Below, piece by piece: positions 36,471 to 49,139 of a stretch of DNA of 64,000 bases (within the stretch, counting starts at the first letter, position 1; every line of letters starts with the position of its first letter). The notes under the pieces were generated by a model, which searched no databases, was not told the DNA's origin, and worked only from the letters and a program-made list of their open reading frames with translations. A program made the translations under genes and the position numbers. This DNA is from Kudoa neothunni (taxonomy: Eukaryota; Cnidaria), in contig OZ199839.1 in NCBI GenBank assembly GCA_964304625.1, forward strand, positions 2,356,001 to 2,420,000. Reading direction: 5' to 3'.

Positions 36471-36836
36471 TCTTAAAATATATAGTCAAAACTAATATCA
36501 CCTAGATATTATTTACCGCGCCAATAACTATTTCCATACTATAAACAGTCAAAAATATCCCAAATCATAAATATGGCGGGGAAATTTATGGTAAATTTAT
36601 TCTAATTGGTTAAATATACAAGGCTTTAGCTCAAGTCCTTCCATAATGAAGAAATTCGATATTGAATCCCTATAAATAAGAGAAGATCTATTGTGTACTA
36701 AATCATCTATTTTTTTATTAAAATAAATACAAACTATAATAACAAAGTTCTTTACATTCTTATTGAGTTGAGTTGCTAATTTACGAATTTGAGGTTGGAG
36801 AACATTTTTTTGAATATATCACCAAATATTTACAAT

Positions 36837-37567
36837 AATGGACTGGTCGTGCTTAGCACCGCTCTTACCTACACCAGTTATTTTACATATTAAAAGGTTC
36901 GCCCATATTTAATATAATTTAAAAAATTACGTAATTTTAGAATTACGTGCATTAAATAGTTTATAAGCATAGTTACTACGAATAAACGAAAAATAAAAAG
37001 TCACGTTAGGATCGGTCGAACGTACCTTTTTGCTTTAACCGCGTGATTAAATTCAGCGTTTTCTTTTTTTTCACTGGATTTAAACAATTAATAAGCTTCT
37101 ATAGGTACAAAAATATGGCAGGTAGTTAAAAAGTGAAGGATAAACATAGGCACATGTTGAAAATATTTGGTAATGTGGTTTATAATGGTGTCCCCCATAA
37201 TCCATGGTAGTAACAATGATGCAATGATATTCCCTTCCCAACGATTCAGATATTGAAGATGATTTTGTTGATAAAAATTTGAACCTTTCAAAGGCGGTCT
37301 TATCTCATTTAGAAGAGTTTGGCAAGTATTTTAAACATCATGGTTCAAAGACATGAAGCAAATATCTGATCTTATTTCAAAGTTTATTAAATTTAAGTAG
37401 TATTTTCCAAAATAAAAATAATTGTTTTTCCTGCAATTCTTAAGCTACAGCTAATCTATTATTTAATACGTATGTGCACTTGCGCAATAAAGTACGTATT
37501 ATCCGGCCGGGACCGGTAGTACGTGCAATTCCCCATCCCCAAGGGGATTGCATACGACCGATCCATT
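36837..37567. mobile_element. 0.73-kb TIR element, copy 1
   Basis: Starts aatggactggtcgtgc and ends with the inverted gcatacgaccgatccatt. A second copy at 53582-54298 shares blocks throughout, for example ttacatattaaaaggttc, cgaaaaataaaaagtc, gaccgcgtgattaaatt (aaccgcg... here), the tacgta...gtagtacgt region and ccccaaggggatt. A frame at about 37239-37355 (NDSDIEDDFVDKNLNLSK..., then EEFGKYFKHHGSKT and a stop) may be the C-terminal end of a pogo-like transposase, but that is a weak guess. Non-autonomous. Confidence 0.65.
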
Positions 37568-38664
37568 CCATTACTACATTTGAAAATATTTTTTTATTCC
37601 AAATATCATATCAAAAAGGTTTATAATTTTTTATACATTCCATTGATTAAAAGAGCCTTTCAAAAAAATAATAAAAATCAATTAATTTCAGTGTTCCAAG
37701 TTACAACTTATCTTATCAATATAAAATAATCAGCATAGAAAATAATATAATCCTTATAAGGTATTAATAAGGAAGTGGCTGTTGACACGGATCACAAAAT
37801 CCAAGTAGGTATAGTTTTAACCGTATTTAATTATTTTTGGTACATAAGAACGATGCGATGGACCAAAAATAATTAAATACAGCAGATCTCCAAAAAATGG
37901 ACCTTAGAAATTGACCATAAATAAAAGTTACTGGGATTAAAAATAAACAATGCGCATGCGCTGTTGCCATTTTGGATTAAAAACTTCGTTATCAAAGCCA
38001 GTGCCTTTTAATAGCATATAGGATTAAATATTTGATAAATTATCGCATGAAATTATCTGCGTTTTCATAATTTTATTATTTTGGACGTAATTGTTGTGCC
38101 AGTTGCAGTCACAGGAGAACATTCACAATATTTATAACGACTGGAATCTAAAATGTGTATAAATCAGTTTAACGAAATGTAAATGAAACTTTCGTTGCGA
38201 TAAATTCGCGTTAGTGAGGCAATTATTTCTTTACCCTAATTAAATTGAATGATTTAACAGAACTGATTAGTGCGTGACATCCCGATACAATAATTTTTTT
38301 CTACTGCAATTACTCTAACGTTATTCATTAGAATAATATGTTTTACTACTATTGGCACATTTTAATAAAAATACAGTTTTCTAAGACTATCAACGTGACT
38401 GGTTTATAGATTGTAACAGTCTATCCAACAAAAATATAATTAATAATAGTTACTTGACGAAGGTCGAAGTTTCTCCCTTAAACCTAGAATATGACATTAG
38501 AATTTTAGTATTTTTTTAATAATTATAAATAAGTTTGAAATTTGTATATTAAATCAATTTTTGAAATTCTTCTGAATTATCAAAGTATTAATTGGGAGGG
38601 TATTAACAAATAGATTAAAATTTGGGGCAATCTTATTTAAAACTATCTCTGAAGTTTACACATC
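37568..38664. other. Intergenic, upstream of gene 3
   Basis: No exon recognised. A short imperfect palindrome at about 37828-37878 (aattatttttggtac ... ggaccaaaaataatt) has a relative at 34758-34808. The promoter of gene 3 is expected near the right end. Confidence 0.45.
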
Positions 38665-41503
38665 ATGATGTATAAAAAGATATCTCTTGTGATTCTCAGT
38701 AAGAATAAAACAAAATTTCTTAACAACAACTTAATTGTAGTTTTGACGATTAATTTACTTTTGGGGGTTGCCTTTTTGGAGTCCAAAAATTTTACTTATG
38801 AAGTTATAAACAATCCGAACTGGATAAAAATCGTCATAAATAGATCCCCTAAAATAAAAAATGGACTTAGATGCGAGATTTCTATGTACAGTTCAAATGG
38901 AAAAACAAACGAAGGAACCTTATGCGTTGATGATAAAGAAAATGGTAACGATCAAGAAGTTAGTGGTTGCCAATTCGAATGTGGTAGTGTCGCATCTGTT
39001 TTATACGATTTCCTATCAGAGCGACCAAAGTACGCCATAATTTCTGTTGCATTAAATTCGCCCAACCCATCAACTAACCCTACTGTTGATATACTTGGAT
39101 TCGAAATTCGTACGATTATATTTTCTCTACTGAGTACATTATAATAGAATCCATTAGCACCTCTATTTTATCCACAGGTCAAAACGTCTGGTTTCTATAT
39201 TTATCTGAATAGTGAGAGGAAAGCTGAAAAAAATGTTTAGATGTTCAATCTACTACAACGATAGAATGTATTATAATAGTGACAACGGTAAAAATGGATT
39301 TGGATCCAATGAATTATCTATTGATACTTTGCTGAATCAATATGTTCCTTATTATGAAATGAGATGCCCCAATCAACCTAGTTTTTATTATTTTATCCCC
39401 AACAAATATATGCGAACGATTTCACCTAGATATCAACCTCAATCTGTAGTAACCAGAATTCGCTCCCCTGACAACAAGATAAAATACAATATTATGATTT
39501 CAAATTTCTTTCCTCAAGAAATCTGCCACTTTAGTATAAGAGGATTATCTCAAGAAGAACACAAACCAAACGAATACACGTCTTTATGTGGACAGAGTTG
39601 TGTGTGTTACGGATGTTACGCCCCTTGCCATAACACTCAGCTTTACCTTGAATCATTCCCGGCTGTAGAAACAGCTGTAAGAACTAGACATCATAACTTA
39701 TCAGATAATAATTCTGGATATATACACAAAAATATTGGTACTTATAATTTGCGTCTATAAATCTCATCGAATATTTAGTGTTCAATAATATCGAAATAAT
39801 TTCAAATGGAATCTTGTCTGATATAACAAGAAATAGTGTATTATTACACAAAGAAATATTTCTTAAAGGAAATAATGAGCTTCAATATACAAGCTGCCAC
39901 ACATTTTTACACCCTGGAGACCAACCCAAAATCTGGCTCCAAGATAATTTTGATTGTGAAGGCGCAGGTTGTGAATCCAAATGTGACTTGTTAAAAATCA
40001 AGGATCTTTCTCCTGAAACGTCGTATCAGCTAGATGTTATTGTTGTTGTCGCCATTTATGGTTCGTTCATGGATAAATTCTATTTTGTTACAAGTAATTT
40101 CAAAATAGATAAAAAATATAGGATTACTTATATATTGTTATTATATTAAGAGGGTGAAAAGACAATGAAAAATCATGCATTTTCATTGGATTATGGAACA
40201 GAAAGGGTGACATTTAAAGGGGAATTTGATAAAACAGACGACGGCCAATATCCTTATACTTGTGAAATTTATATTAGCTCAATGCAGAGCAATATATATT
40301 ATGAAGCCACTTGTATTGACAACCTTCCATGCCGTGGTTATTGTAATGATGAATACACGATTATTGATATTATTTACACCGCTGATTATAATATCAAAAT
40401 TTTGGTCAATAAAGCACATGAAGAGATAAAAATCCCATGTAATGAAGGATTAAATAAGTGACGAATTGGTTATATTGATGTTTTTAGTTATTGGTTCACT
40501 TCAACTCAGCTACAATTTTATTAATGAAGGCGTAAAAATTCGTGGACATTTTCCTTACGAAATAGCAGCCAATTTTAAATGTCATTATAATGTTTTCGTG
40601 AAACAAGTTGATAAATTTAAATTGATATACACATGTCTTGGTTTTGAGAATATTTTGAAACCAGGGGATCAACATAATTCTATGTTTGTTATAAATCAAT
40701 ATGAACGACCTGGTAAGTGTCTAAAAGCTCCACTTTGTGATAGTTTTGATTTTACGACGAACTACAATGAAGAAATGGAATATCTTATTTGCGTGAAAGC
40801 GTTGATGGTTCCACCTATAACCAAATGTATAACGATTCCTAGGGGTAATCATAAATATTCTTTAATTTATTTTAAATTATTTCCACAAAACACATTGATT
40901 AAATAAACGTTATATAAAAGATAGACCCAAAATTACAACTTTCAAAAATGATGAATACGTTTCAACAAATTCGAAAAATAAGAAAATTATCTTAAAAGCT
41001 ATAATTAACGATCAAAAATATGATAATTCGGTAATATTTGATTGGGAATTAAACAATGTAGATTCTGATGTTTTTCCAACTTTGAAACGATTTCTCAAAC
41101 CCGACCAAAGTGAATGTACTAAAGATGAATCGTTTTGTATGATCTTCAATGTATCTAATGGCAGTCAAAATAAAACTTATCGTCTTACCACCCATTATGG
41201 AGATGGCTCTTACTACTACGATATTGTAACAATAAAATTAAGTATATACATTTTATTTAATATTTGTAATTATTTTCTTTCCCATAGCTCAATATACTAT
41301 TGCCAAAACGTAATTTTCTACTATTAAATTTAATTAATTGTTTAAATTAGGCCCAAAAAATTACAAGAGTAATCCAATTTTCTTTTATAGTTGATAATAT
41401 TAAATAAATATTATTTTTTAGTTACATAATTATCTTTGTCGTTATATTTGAGGGTATAATAATTTTGATAATTACAATCGGCTTGAATTTCCTTATAAGG
41501 TAA
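38665..41503 (+). CDS. Cysteine-rich multi-module type I membrane protein, copy 3
   Basis: Exons 38665-38698, 38741-39109, 39158-39737, 39779-40093, 40151-40438, 40488-40844, 40921-41241, 41351-41368 and 41422-41503. The signal peptide is MMYKKISLVILILTINLLLG; the 42-bp first intron happens to be open, so a naive reading would fuse across it. Exons 4, 5 and 6 are 315, 288 and 357 nt as in copies 1 and 2. Exon 3 has CPNQPSFYYFIPNKYMR and CYAPC; exon 6 has EYLICVK; the last exon encodes a helix (YIIIFVVIFEGIIILIITIG) ending LNFLIR. Two irregularities exist. Exon 3 has one base too many, located by alignment to an A7 run at about 39227-39233 (a downstream acceptor at 39211-39212 could also restore frame). 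The 18-nt linker exon leaves the last exon one base out of phase. With one base removed and one added the length would be 787 residues, like its sisters. Confidence 0.78.
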
Positions 41504-42103
41504 CACTGCTTATTATATTGTTTATTTTGATTTCAATATAGAAAGCTGAATGCGAATAGCACCATAAAACCCATTTCTGTTAATGAGCTTTGATATTGTT
41601 TCAATTATGTCAATTAATATATAATTCTTTATTATTCATTTGGGATTTAAAATATTTATCATTTATTAATCCTTATATTTTTTATTAATTATTAATTTTA
41701 CGAGTTAAACTTGATACGATTATCCAAGTTGATTTCAACACAGTATTTTTTAACTCTACCTTTTTACAAATCTTAATAAATATTAATGGGAAATTACCTG
41801 GAATATTTTCGACGCGTTAAGTACCAGTATTATTCTCTCATTAAAATAAACTTAATTAAATTATGTTTTTTAAATTTATAACTATGTTTAAGGCCATGAC
41901 ATATTAATCCTTATTGTTTCGTTGCGATTACATTGATTTTTAGCAGTCTTATAAAATGTTAATTATAAATTTATTTATTTATTTATTAATATTTTTTAAG
42001 TGACGTTGTCAAATTATAACATTATATTTCATTCGATTAATCCAATTTTTAAATTAAGAATTATTTACTTCCGAATACAAAACAAAATAACAAAATTATC
42101 TGT
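41504..42103. other. 3' flank of gene 3
   Basis: AT-rich, no supported feature. Confidence 0.45.
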
Positions 42104-42342
42104 ATACAGTCGTGCCTCGGTGTTGTGTAATAGTCCAATATCTCTTGAATTTGGTCTGTTTTAGTTAAATTGAAAACTACTTTAGATATATTAATGTTAA
42201 CATCATAAAATGGATGTAAAAAAATCTTTTTAAATAAACGAAAGTATATATTATTCGATATTTTGAAGTGATTTTGCATTGCGTAGTAAAGTTGAATCCC
42301 CGATTTACTTCGCAACATGCAATATTGAGGTTTGACTGCATA
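42104..42342. mobile_element. pogo/Tigger-type MITE, about 240 bp
   Basis: TA-cagtcgtgcctcggtgttgt at 42104 pairs with the inverted ...caatattgaggtttgactg near 42338, followed by cata. No transposase. The open frame at 42061-42318 on the minus strand is a by-product of the repeat. Confidence 0.7.
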
Positions 42343-43184
42343 TACAGAATTTAGTGCACTATAGTTTTAATGATTTTGTTAATCAATTATATTTATTTCA
42401 AAAAAATTCTACGGAAAATAAATTAAGTTTTTAAAAAAACATCATATATATTTATAATTTTAGTTTTTGATTTTTCAAAAAAATATCAAGATAATAAAAT
42501 TATTTCAATTTACAGAGCCATCTAAACATTTTTTTTAACAAATATTAATTTGAACTTATAATTGAATATTTAAGATATAGATTTACATAGAATTTAAACA
42601 AATTAAATATCTTAATAGGGGTTTCTGATAATTGGAAATTTAAATTATAAATAGTTTTTATTATTTAAATATTGTAGTTGTGTATACTAGTCATTTATTA
42701 TTTTAATTCGAAGTTAATACAAACAAAATTAAAACATTTAGAAAAAATGAAATTTTACCATTTCATTTTATATTATAAAAAAATGATGTTCATTAAACCC
42801 ACATATTTAATAATTATTATAATTATGCTATTTTTAAAATATCGATAAATAAATTGTATAAACAGAAGAAAATATTCCACACACAGCTTATAGTTATCAT
42901 TTTCATTAAACATCGTGTAAATATTCCTATTATTGCTGAAATAATTTGTGAAAGAATTATTCATAACGATTAAGCTTTTAACAAAGAAAATATCCTCATA
43001 AAATTAATTTCAACGTGAAATCAATAAATCGGTAAGAATCTTGTTTCTTAAAAATTTTTATTCCAATTCAAATATAACTCATAATTTGTTATATTGGTTC
43101 AATTTTATGTTTAAAAATATATCTATTCATTATATTAAAAATATGATTTATAAAATTACAAATCTGGTAACTCTTGAAAAATAA
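42343..43184. other. Intergenic, nothing recognised
   Basis: Very AT-rich; no exon or paired repeat found. Confidence 0.5.
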
Positions 43185-44513
43185 TTAACCCTACGGAGTA
43201 AGCGTGGGGTCTTTTAGACTCCATGTGATTTTAACATTGCAAAAACATTTTTCGGTTTAAGCTAACGACTCGTAATTAATTGTTTTTGCATATTTTTTAC
43301 AGACATTATATGGATTTAAATTGTTGAAACGTTGTCTACGTTTTACGAATGATTCTTCAATACCATCGGAGTCGTCTAATGATAGATTTTTTATAATTAG
43401 AAATGTTACTAGTCTCATAAAATCAATCTTCTTAAAATATTATACTCCAACAGAATATTTAATAATTGACGAAATGCTTTGAGCGTTCAGGGGCAACTAT
43501 ATTTTTAAACACTACATTCCGTTAAAGCCTGCGAGATGTGGCATAAAAATTTTTAATATGGCTGATGCCAAAACATTCTATACCTTAAATATTGAGGTAT
43601 ACCTAGGTGCCTAAAATGTCGGCAATCATAAAGTTGATAACTCACCGGAAAATTTAGCACTGCGATTAGTTGGACCATTATTAGGTTCCGGTAGAAACGT
43701 TACGGTAGATAATTGGTTTTCCTCAGTTCGTCACTTCGAAGAATTATTGAAACATGATATCACTGCATGTGGTACTATTAGAAAAAATAAAAAGAAGATT
43801 CCTCCAGAATTTTTACCATCGAAGACAAAAGAGGTTTATACATCTATGTTTGGCTCTACCAAAGATTTTACATTGCTGTCGTACATTCCGAAAAAAAAAC
43901 AAATCCGTCATATTATTGAGTGTTTTTCACCGCAAACCAGTAATCGATTCAAATCGTCCTCAGAAGCTTCCATAAATGATTTTATTTTGTCATTCCACCC
44001 AGAGAGGTGTAGACACAATCGACCAACTGTGCCCCAATTATTCTACATATAGAACTACCCGAAGATGGCCAGAAGTAATATTTCATGCGCTTCTAAATGT
44101 AGTTTCAATAAATTCATATGTAATTTATTGTTTGCATACGAAGGAAAATATTCGGGGAAAAGAATTCTTAAAATTGTTAGCAATACGATTACTAGAACAA
44201 CAAATGAATCGCAAAAGTACAAATCTATTTATTTAATAATAATATTAATGTAGATGAGGCAAAAACTAAAGAATGTGAACAAATATCTACTGTTACAGCC
44301 AGAAAAAGATGTCATATATGCGATATCTTTAGTGATCGTAAAACGCAATCAAAATGCAATATTTGCAGAAAACATTCTAAAGTTTTATGCAACAATTGTT
44401 TTGTTAAAAGATGATTATTTTATTAATTAAAACGTTTTATTTTCATTGTGGGGTCTAAAAGACTCCACGCGTGCTCTCGCATAATAATTTTTGCGTATGA
44501 TCCGGAGGGTTAA
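43185..44513 (+). mobile_element. piggyBac-type transposon, N-terminally deleted
   Basis: TTAACCCTACGGAG at 43185 and the inverted ctccggagggttaa region ending at 44513 bound 1329 bp. Both ends carry the same near-palindrome just inside (ggggtcttttagactcc and ggggtctaaaagactcc). Transposase fragments in order: IIDEML with an in-frame stop before AFRGN (43455-43500), NMADAKTFYTLNIEVYLGA, NVTVDNWFSSVRHFEELLKH (second Asp, about 43700), GVDTIDQLCPNYSTYRTTRR (third Asp, about 44010), and a cysteine-rich tail (CHICDIFSDRKTQSKCNICR). All three aspartates are visible, but the reading frame is broken in several places and the N-terminal third is gone. Non-functional. Confidence 0.85.
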
Positions 44514-45132
44514 GGAAAAATAGATCTAGTTTAACCCATTATAAAGATGCAAAACATTTTTTCTCATTCTGAAGAGCATATAATATAAAATAAAATTTAA
44601 AGGAAATAATTATTTTTAGTTATCTTAAATTTTATTATGTTATATTGTCAAAATAAATAATATTACTTAAAAATAATTGTTATTGCAGTGTGAAATATTA
44701 ACAAAATTAAATATTGTTAAACTTCAAAAACAATTAAAATTATATTATTTATGCTGAACAACATCATAAAGTATTTTTAAATATTCATTTGCGTACAACT
44801 AATTATTCCCTAGATTCTTACTTTGTAAAACCACACCAAAATTTAAATAATAGCATTATAAAAAAATATATTTGATAATCCGTTAAATTTCCATAATAAA
44901 ATGTTGCTTAATTTTATAATATAAAATAAACATCATTTTTACAATAAAAGTATGAATGAAATAAAACTCTAAAATTAAGACTAAATCATAAATGACAAAA
45001 TTATATTAATTGAGATTATCATAGGATGTGCTGTTAAACTCGTCGCGTATAAAATCTTCTTATAAAATTTTAATACTTTTAGGTGTAGTAATTAATTTCA
45101 TATTTTCAAAGTGTCGGTAAACACTAAATACA
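44514..45132. other. Intergenic, upstream of gene 4
   Basis: AT-rich; no feature recognised apart from the presumed promoter of gene 4. Confidence 0.45.
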
Positions 45133-47995
45133 ATGAATAGAATCAATCTTATCATATCAGTCGTTATAGTTAGTATATATTTATAAATATTTATTGTTTT
45201 CCATATCTTATGTATAGCAACCATCACCAATGTATTTGTTAAATCAAGAAGTTTCAACTACGAAATCATCAGACATCACAATACATCTACATTTAGACTA
45301 AACTTTGGAGACATCGACGAAAGGAATAATAAATGTTTGGTTACTTTAATTAATCCCATAGATTTTATTGTAAGTGGACCACCATGCAAGATGATAGCAA
45401 GTAAACGGCCGATTTCATACTGCAATACGACATGCGGTACCGAATTGTTGTTCACTTATGATTTACCCTCAAGGAATTCAAAATATGCTGTAGTTTTAAT
45501 TTTTACCAACTCCTTTGAAGAGTCGGGGGTAGTTAAGCATATACTTGGTTTTCCAACGCGTACATATATTTATATATACTTAATTATATAAGATGAATAC
45601 AAATTTTAATATTTAGCACTCTTGGCTTATCCGCACGTAGAGATAGATGTTTCGAACAATCAAATTTTAGCTAACATTATAACATATCCTATTGGTGATT
45701 GTTTTATACATTACAATAATGTAATGCTGCCAGCGTTGAGAAGAAACACTGGATATCCACCAATACTTCAATTGTATAGTAGGATATCGCTCGATTATTA
45801 CATGTCACATTGGGAAACAAGATGTACAAGACAGCCTATTTTCTATTACTACTTACCCAACAAATATATCAGATCGACTTTTGAAGTGTACAGACCCCAA
45901 TACAATGTGGAATACATATCTTCGTCTGCTGGGGGAAATTATCATTTATACTTTACAAATTCATTCTCTGTAGATATTTGCCACTTCAGTATAGGAGGTA
46001 TAACTAGAGAAGATGAAACACCAGTTGAATACAGCTCGGTTTGTAGTAAAAGTGAAGCGGACAAAGATTGTTACGCTCCTTGTAGGGACGTTGAGCTTTC
46101 TTTAGATCGATTTGAAATTGTGAAAATAGTCATAAGAATAAGACATCATAATATGGGAGATGTAAATTCGGGCTACGTCAATACAAAGTTTGGTACCATT
46201 TATTTGTTTTCATCAATCGGACTTACATAAATTTAGTTTTCAATGCTTTAGAAATTTCTAAACACATGCTGATTTCAAATATTACTAATAGTAGCGTTGT
46301 CCTAGATAAAACGTTATTTAAAATACCAAAACCCGATGTAAATTTCAATTATGAGAGTTGCGACTCGAAGGTTTACTTGGCCAACTCAAACCAAGCTCGT
46401 GCTGATGTAACATTATACTGCGATGATAACATCAATTGTAACACTACGTGCACTCTGATACAAATTGATCGACTGGAGCCAGCTACCATGTACCTAATAT
46501 ACATTGAGCTAATTATAAATCCAAACATTCGTCATGTGGAAAAGGTATTCTTTAAAACAAGTATGATAGCCACTGGTTTATACATGATAATTTAACATGT
46601 TAAATAATAGATGGGAATAACGGTTCAGATTTTTTTATCTTAAAAAAAGGAGCTATTCTTAATACGTTTATTATAAGCGGAACTTTACCTAAACCACAGC
46701 AGGCGCAACTCGAATATACATGTGTTTTTTATGTCAGTCTTATGGAAAGCGACTTATATTATGAGGCAATCTGTGCCAAACTACATTCCTGTCGTGGATT
46801 ATGTAATAATGAATACACAATTACTGGAATTGATCCTACTGTTAATTATAAAATAAAAATTGGTTTTCATAAAGTATACAACGACCTGATATTACCAAGT
46901 ATATTATTTCAATCGATTTTATTATAATGTAATTGTATTCATCCCATAGTTAATGACAGCCTTAAACTTAGCTACAGTCTTAATAATGAATCAATTAAAA
47001 TCTATGGTTCCTTTCCTATCTCAACAGCATCAAATTATACATGCCATTATAACGTTTTTGTTGAGCACATCGGAGCCTTCCAATTACTTTACACTTGCCT
47101 CATGGACATGAATTTTATCCCATCCACTATCAGGAATGATTACAACATTACAAATGTTACTGGGGACGTTAAAAAGACATGTTTGGCGCCTCCTTCTTGC
47201 GAATATTTTGATTTGGTTGATTACTACAATCGATCCAAGGAATATCTTGTCTGTGTGAAATCATTCGTAGAGGCATCCGAACCTAAATGCATAACAATTT
47301 CACAAGGTAATTAAAAAATAAAAATTTAATTCTCTATTAATAAATAATACGATTATTATTACCAATATAATTACAGACCAAACAAAATTAAATGTAATTG
47401 TTTCACGGGGTCAAAACTACGCGAATGTTACCGTGTTGCTCCCAAAACAACTAAGACTAAGGGATCAAGTGGCGAAATGTTACTGGAAGTTGACAGCAGT
47501 ATATGCCGCTAAAGTTACCGTGACGAAGCAATGTTTAAAAACTAATATCTTTGATTGTGGCGGGAGCATTCCGCTTTGTAGCAATTTTTCAATTTTCGAT
47601 ATCGACCCTTATCGTAGCTATAATTTGATTGTCTATTATATGAAAGACGAGAATATCAATGGATCTACTGTTATAAGGAAAAGTAACCAGTTAATGTAAA
47701 TTTTATTTAGATTTTATATAGAAATAGTAGAATATGAGCCTGCTTCTTCAATGTCTAGAAGTGCAAAAGTACAGCCTGTGAAGTAAAATACCCATTTCGT
47801 ATGTCTTTTATTCTTGTTTAGGTCAAAAAACAAACTAAAGTAGAATATACAATTTCACGTTTTTACTTATATATATATATATATATATTTAGAATAATAA
47901 TTCCTATCACTATCATGACAACCGCTGTTGTAGTCGGTTGTGTGGTTACTATCTGGTTGTTATACAGAAAACCTAGTTATCACTTATTTATTTAA
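45133..47995 (+). CDS. Cysteine-rich multi-module type I membrane protein, copy 4
   Basis: Exons 45133-45172, 45218-45559, 45617-46192, 46237-46560, 46611-46898, 46950-47306, 47377-47682, probably 47822-47839, and 47893-47995. The signal peptide is MNRINLIISVVIVTTITN. It is the most divergent copy: exon 3 has CTRQPIFYYYLPNKYIR where the others have CPxQPSFYYF, but CYAPC, EYLVCVK and the 288- and 357-nt exons 5 and 6 are kept. The last exon encodes a membrane helix (IMTTAVVVGCVVTIWLLY) with a tail RKPSYHLFI. Exons 1-7 are in frame with consensus splice sites and no stop. The linker exon is the only doubtful one: the best candidate is 18 nt and would put the helix one base out of frame, as in copy 3. 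With one more A in its A6 run the protein would be 784 residues. Confidence 0.8.
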
Positions 47996-49099
47996 TCTAA
48001 TTCATATTTTACCAACCGTATGAAAGATTAGTTGTTATTCATTCTTATCTTCTACTTAATTTTTCCTATTCTGATTAATTATAAATAATTATTTTACTTC
48101 CATTTACATATTTATATTCATTTGTTATCTTTTTGATAAAAAATTAAAGCAACAAAAATTTAAGAGGAAAATTTTTAAAATTACATAATAGCGTGAAAAA
48201 TTGTTAATTTTATTTTTAGTAAATTTTAAATAATATCCATCAAAAACCAACATTTATTAAAATATATACAACAAAATTAATGATCGGAAACTAATGAACT
48301 TAATTATTGATTTTAAATCCATTAAATTAAAAAAATGCTAACCAAACATCATATTGGTGCGTGAGGAATTCGAAGGTTTGTAGACAGCTATCTGTCGTAG
48401 GAATATTATTTTTTCATTGTAATTGTTTTACGTGACTAATTTATGATTAAATGAAATAAACATATTTATTTAGGACATTTATGGTAATACTTAGAACGAA
48501 TTTTGTTTAAAACTTGCGTGAAACCCTGGCTGGCGTTTCCCGGTTATACAAATATTTTGAGTTGAAGAATCCCTTTAAAATCATTTAAAAAATACGTTAA
48601 TACTCTCAGTGAACCCATAGAAAGGAAGAAACTATAATATTTTTAAAATATTATACTTCTAACAATTGTGATGCATGAAATTATAATTAAGATCATTTTG
48701 TGAAAATAATAAAATTGCAAAAAATATGCAGCTAGAAGATAACTTAAGAAAATTATTTTTTAGCTCAAATTAATTACATTTTATCCGATATAGGCTATAA
48801 TATAATCTTGACTACAACATAATTACGCTGCACAAAATATGAACCAAAAATATTAAATAATTAGATAAAGTAAAACTAAAACGTCGTTATTGAATTTCCT
48901 TGCTGGAAATTTAATTTAACATGTGGCTACAAATAAATCTAAGGTCATAGACCTAAAATTAGAAGACTTTAATCGACCTAATTATGATATGCATTACCAA
49001 TACATCATTAAATAAGCAGTTTTAAGCCATTTTATTACATTAAAACAATTAACCAAAATTCTCAAAGTGTGCTTGTCAAGTAATATATATTTATGAGTC

Positions 49100-49139
<40 letters not shown>

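Noticed and set aside
43754-44253. Overlapping open frames in three registers as separate genes
   Set aside because: They are alternative-frame shadows of one decayed piggyBac transposase.
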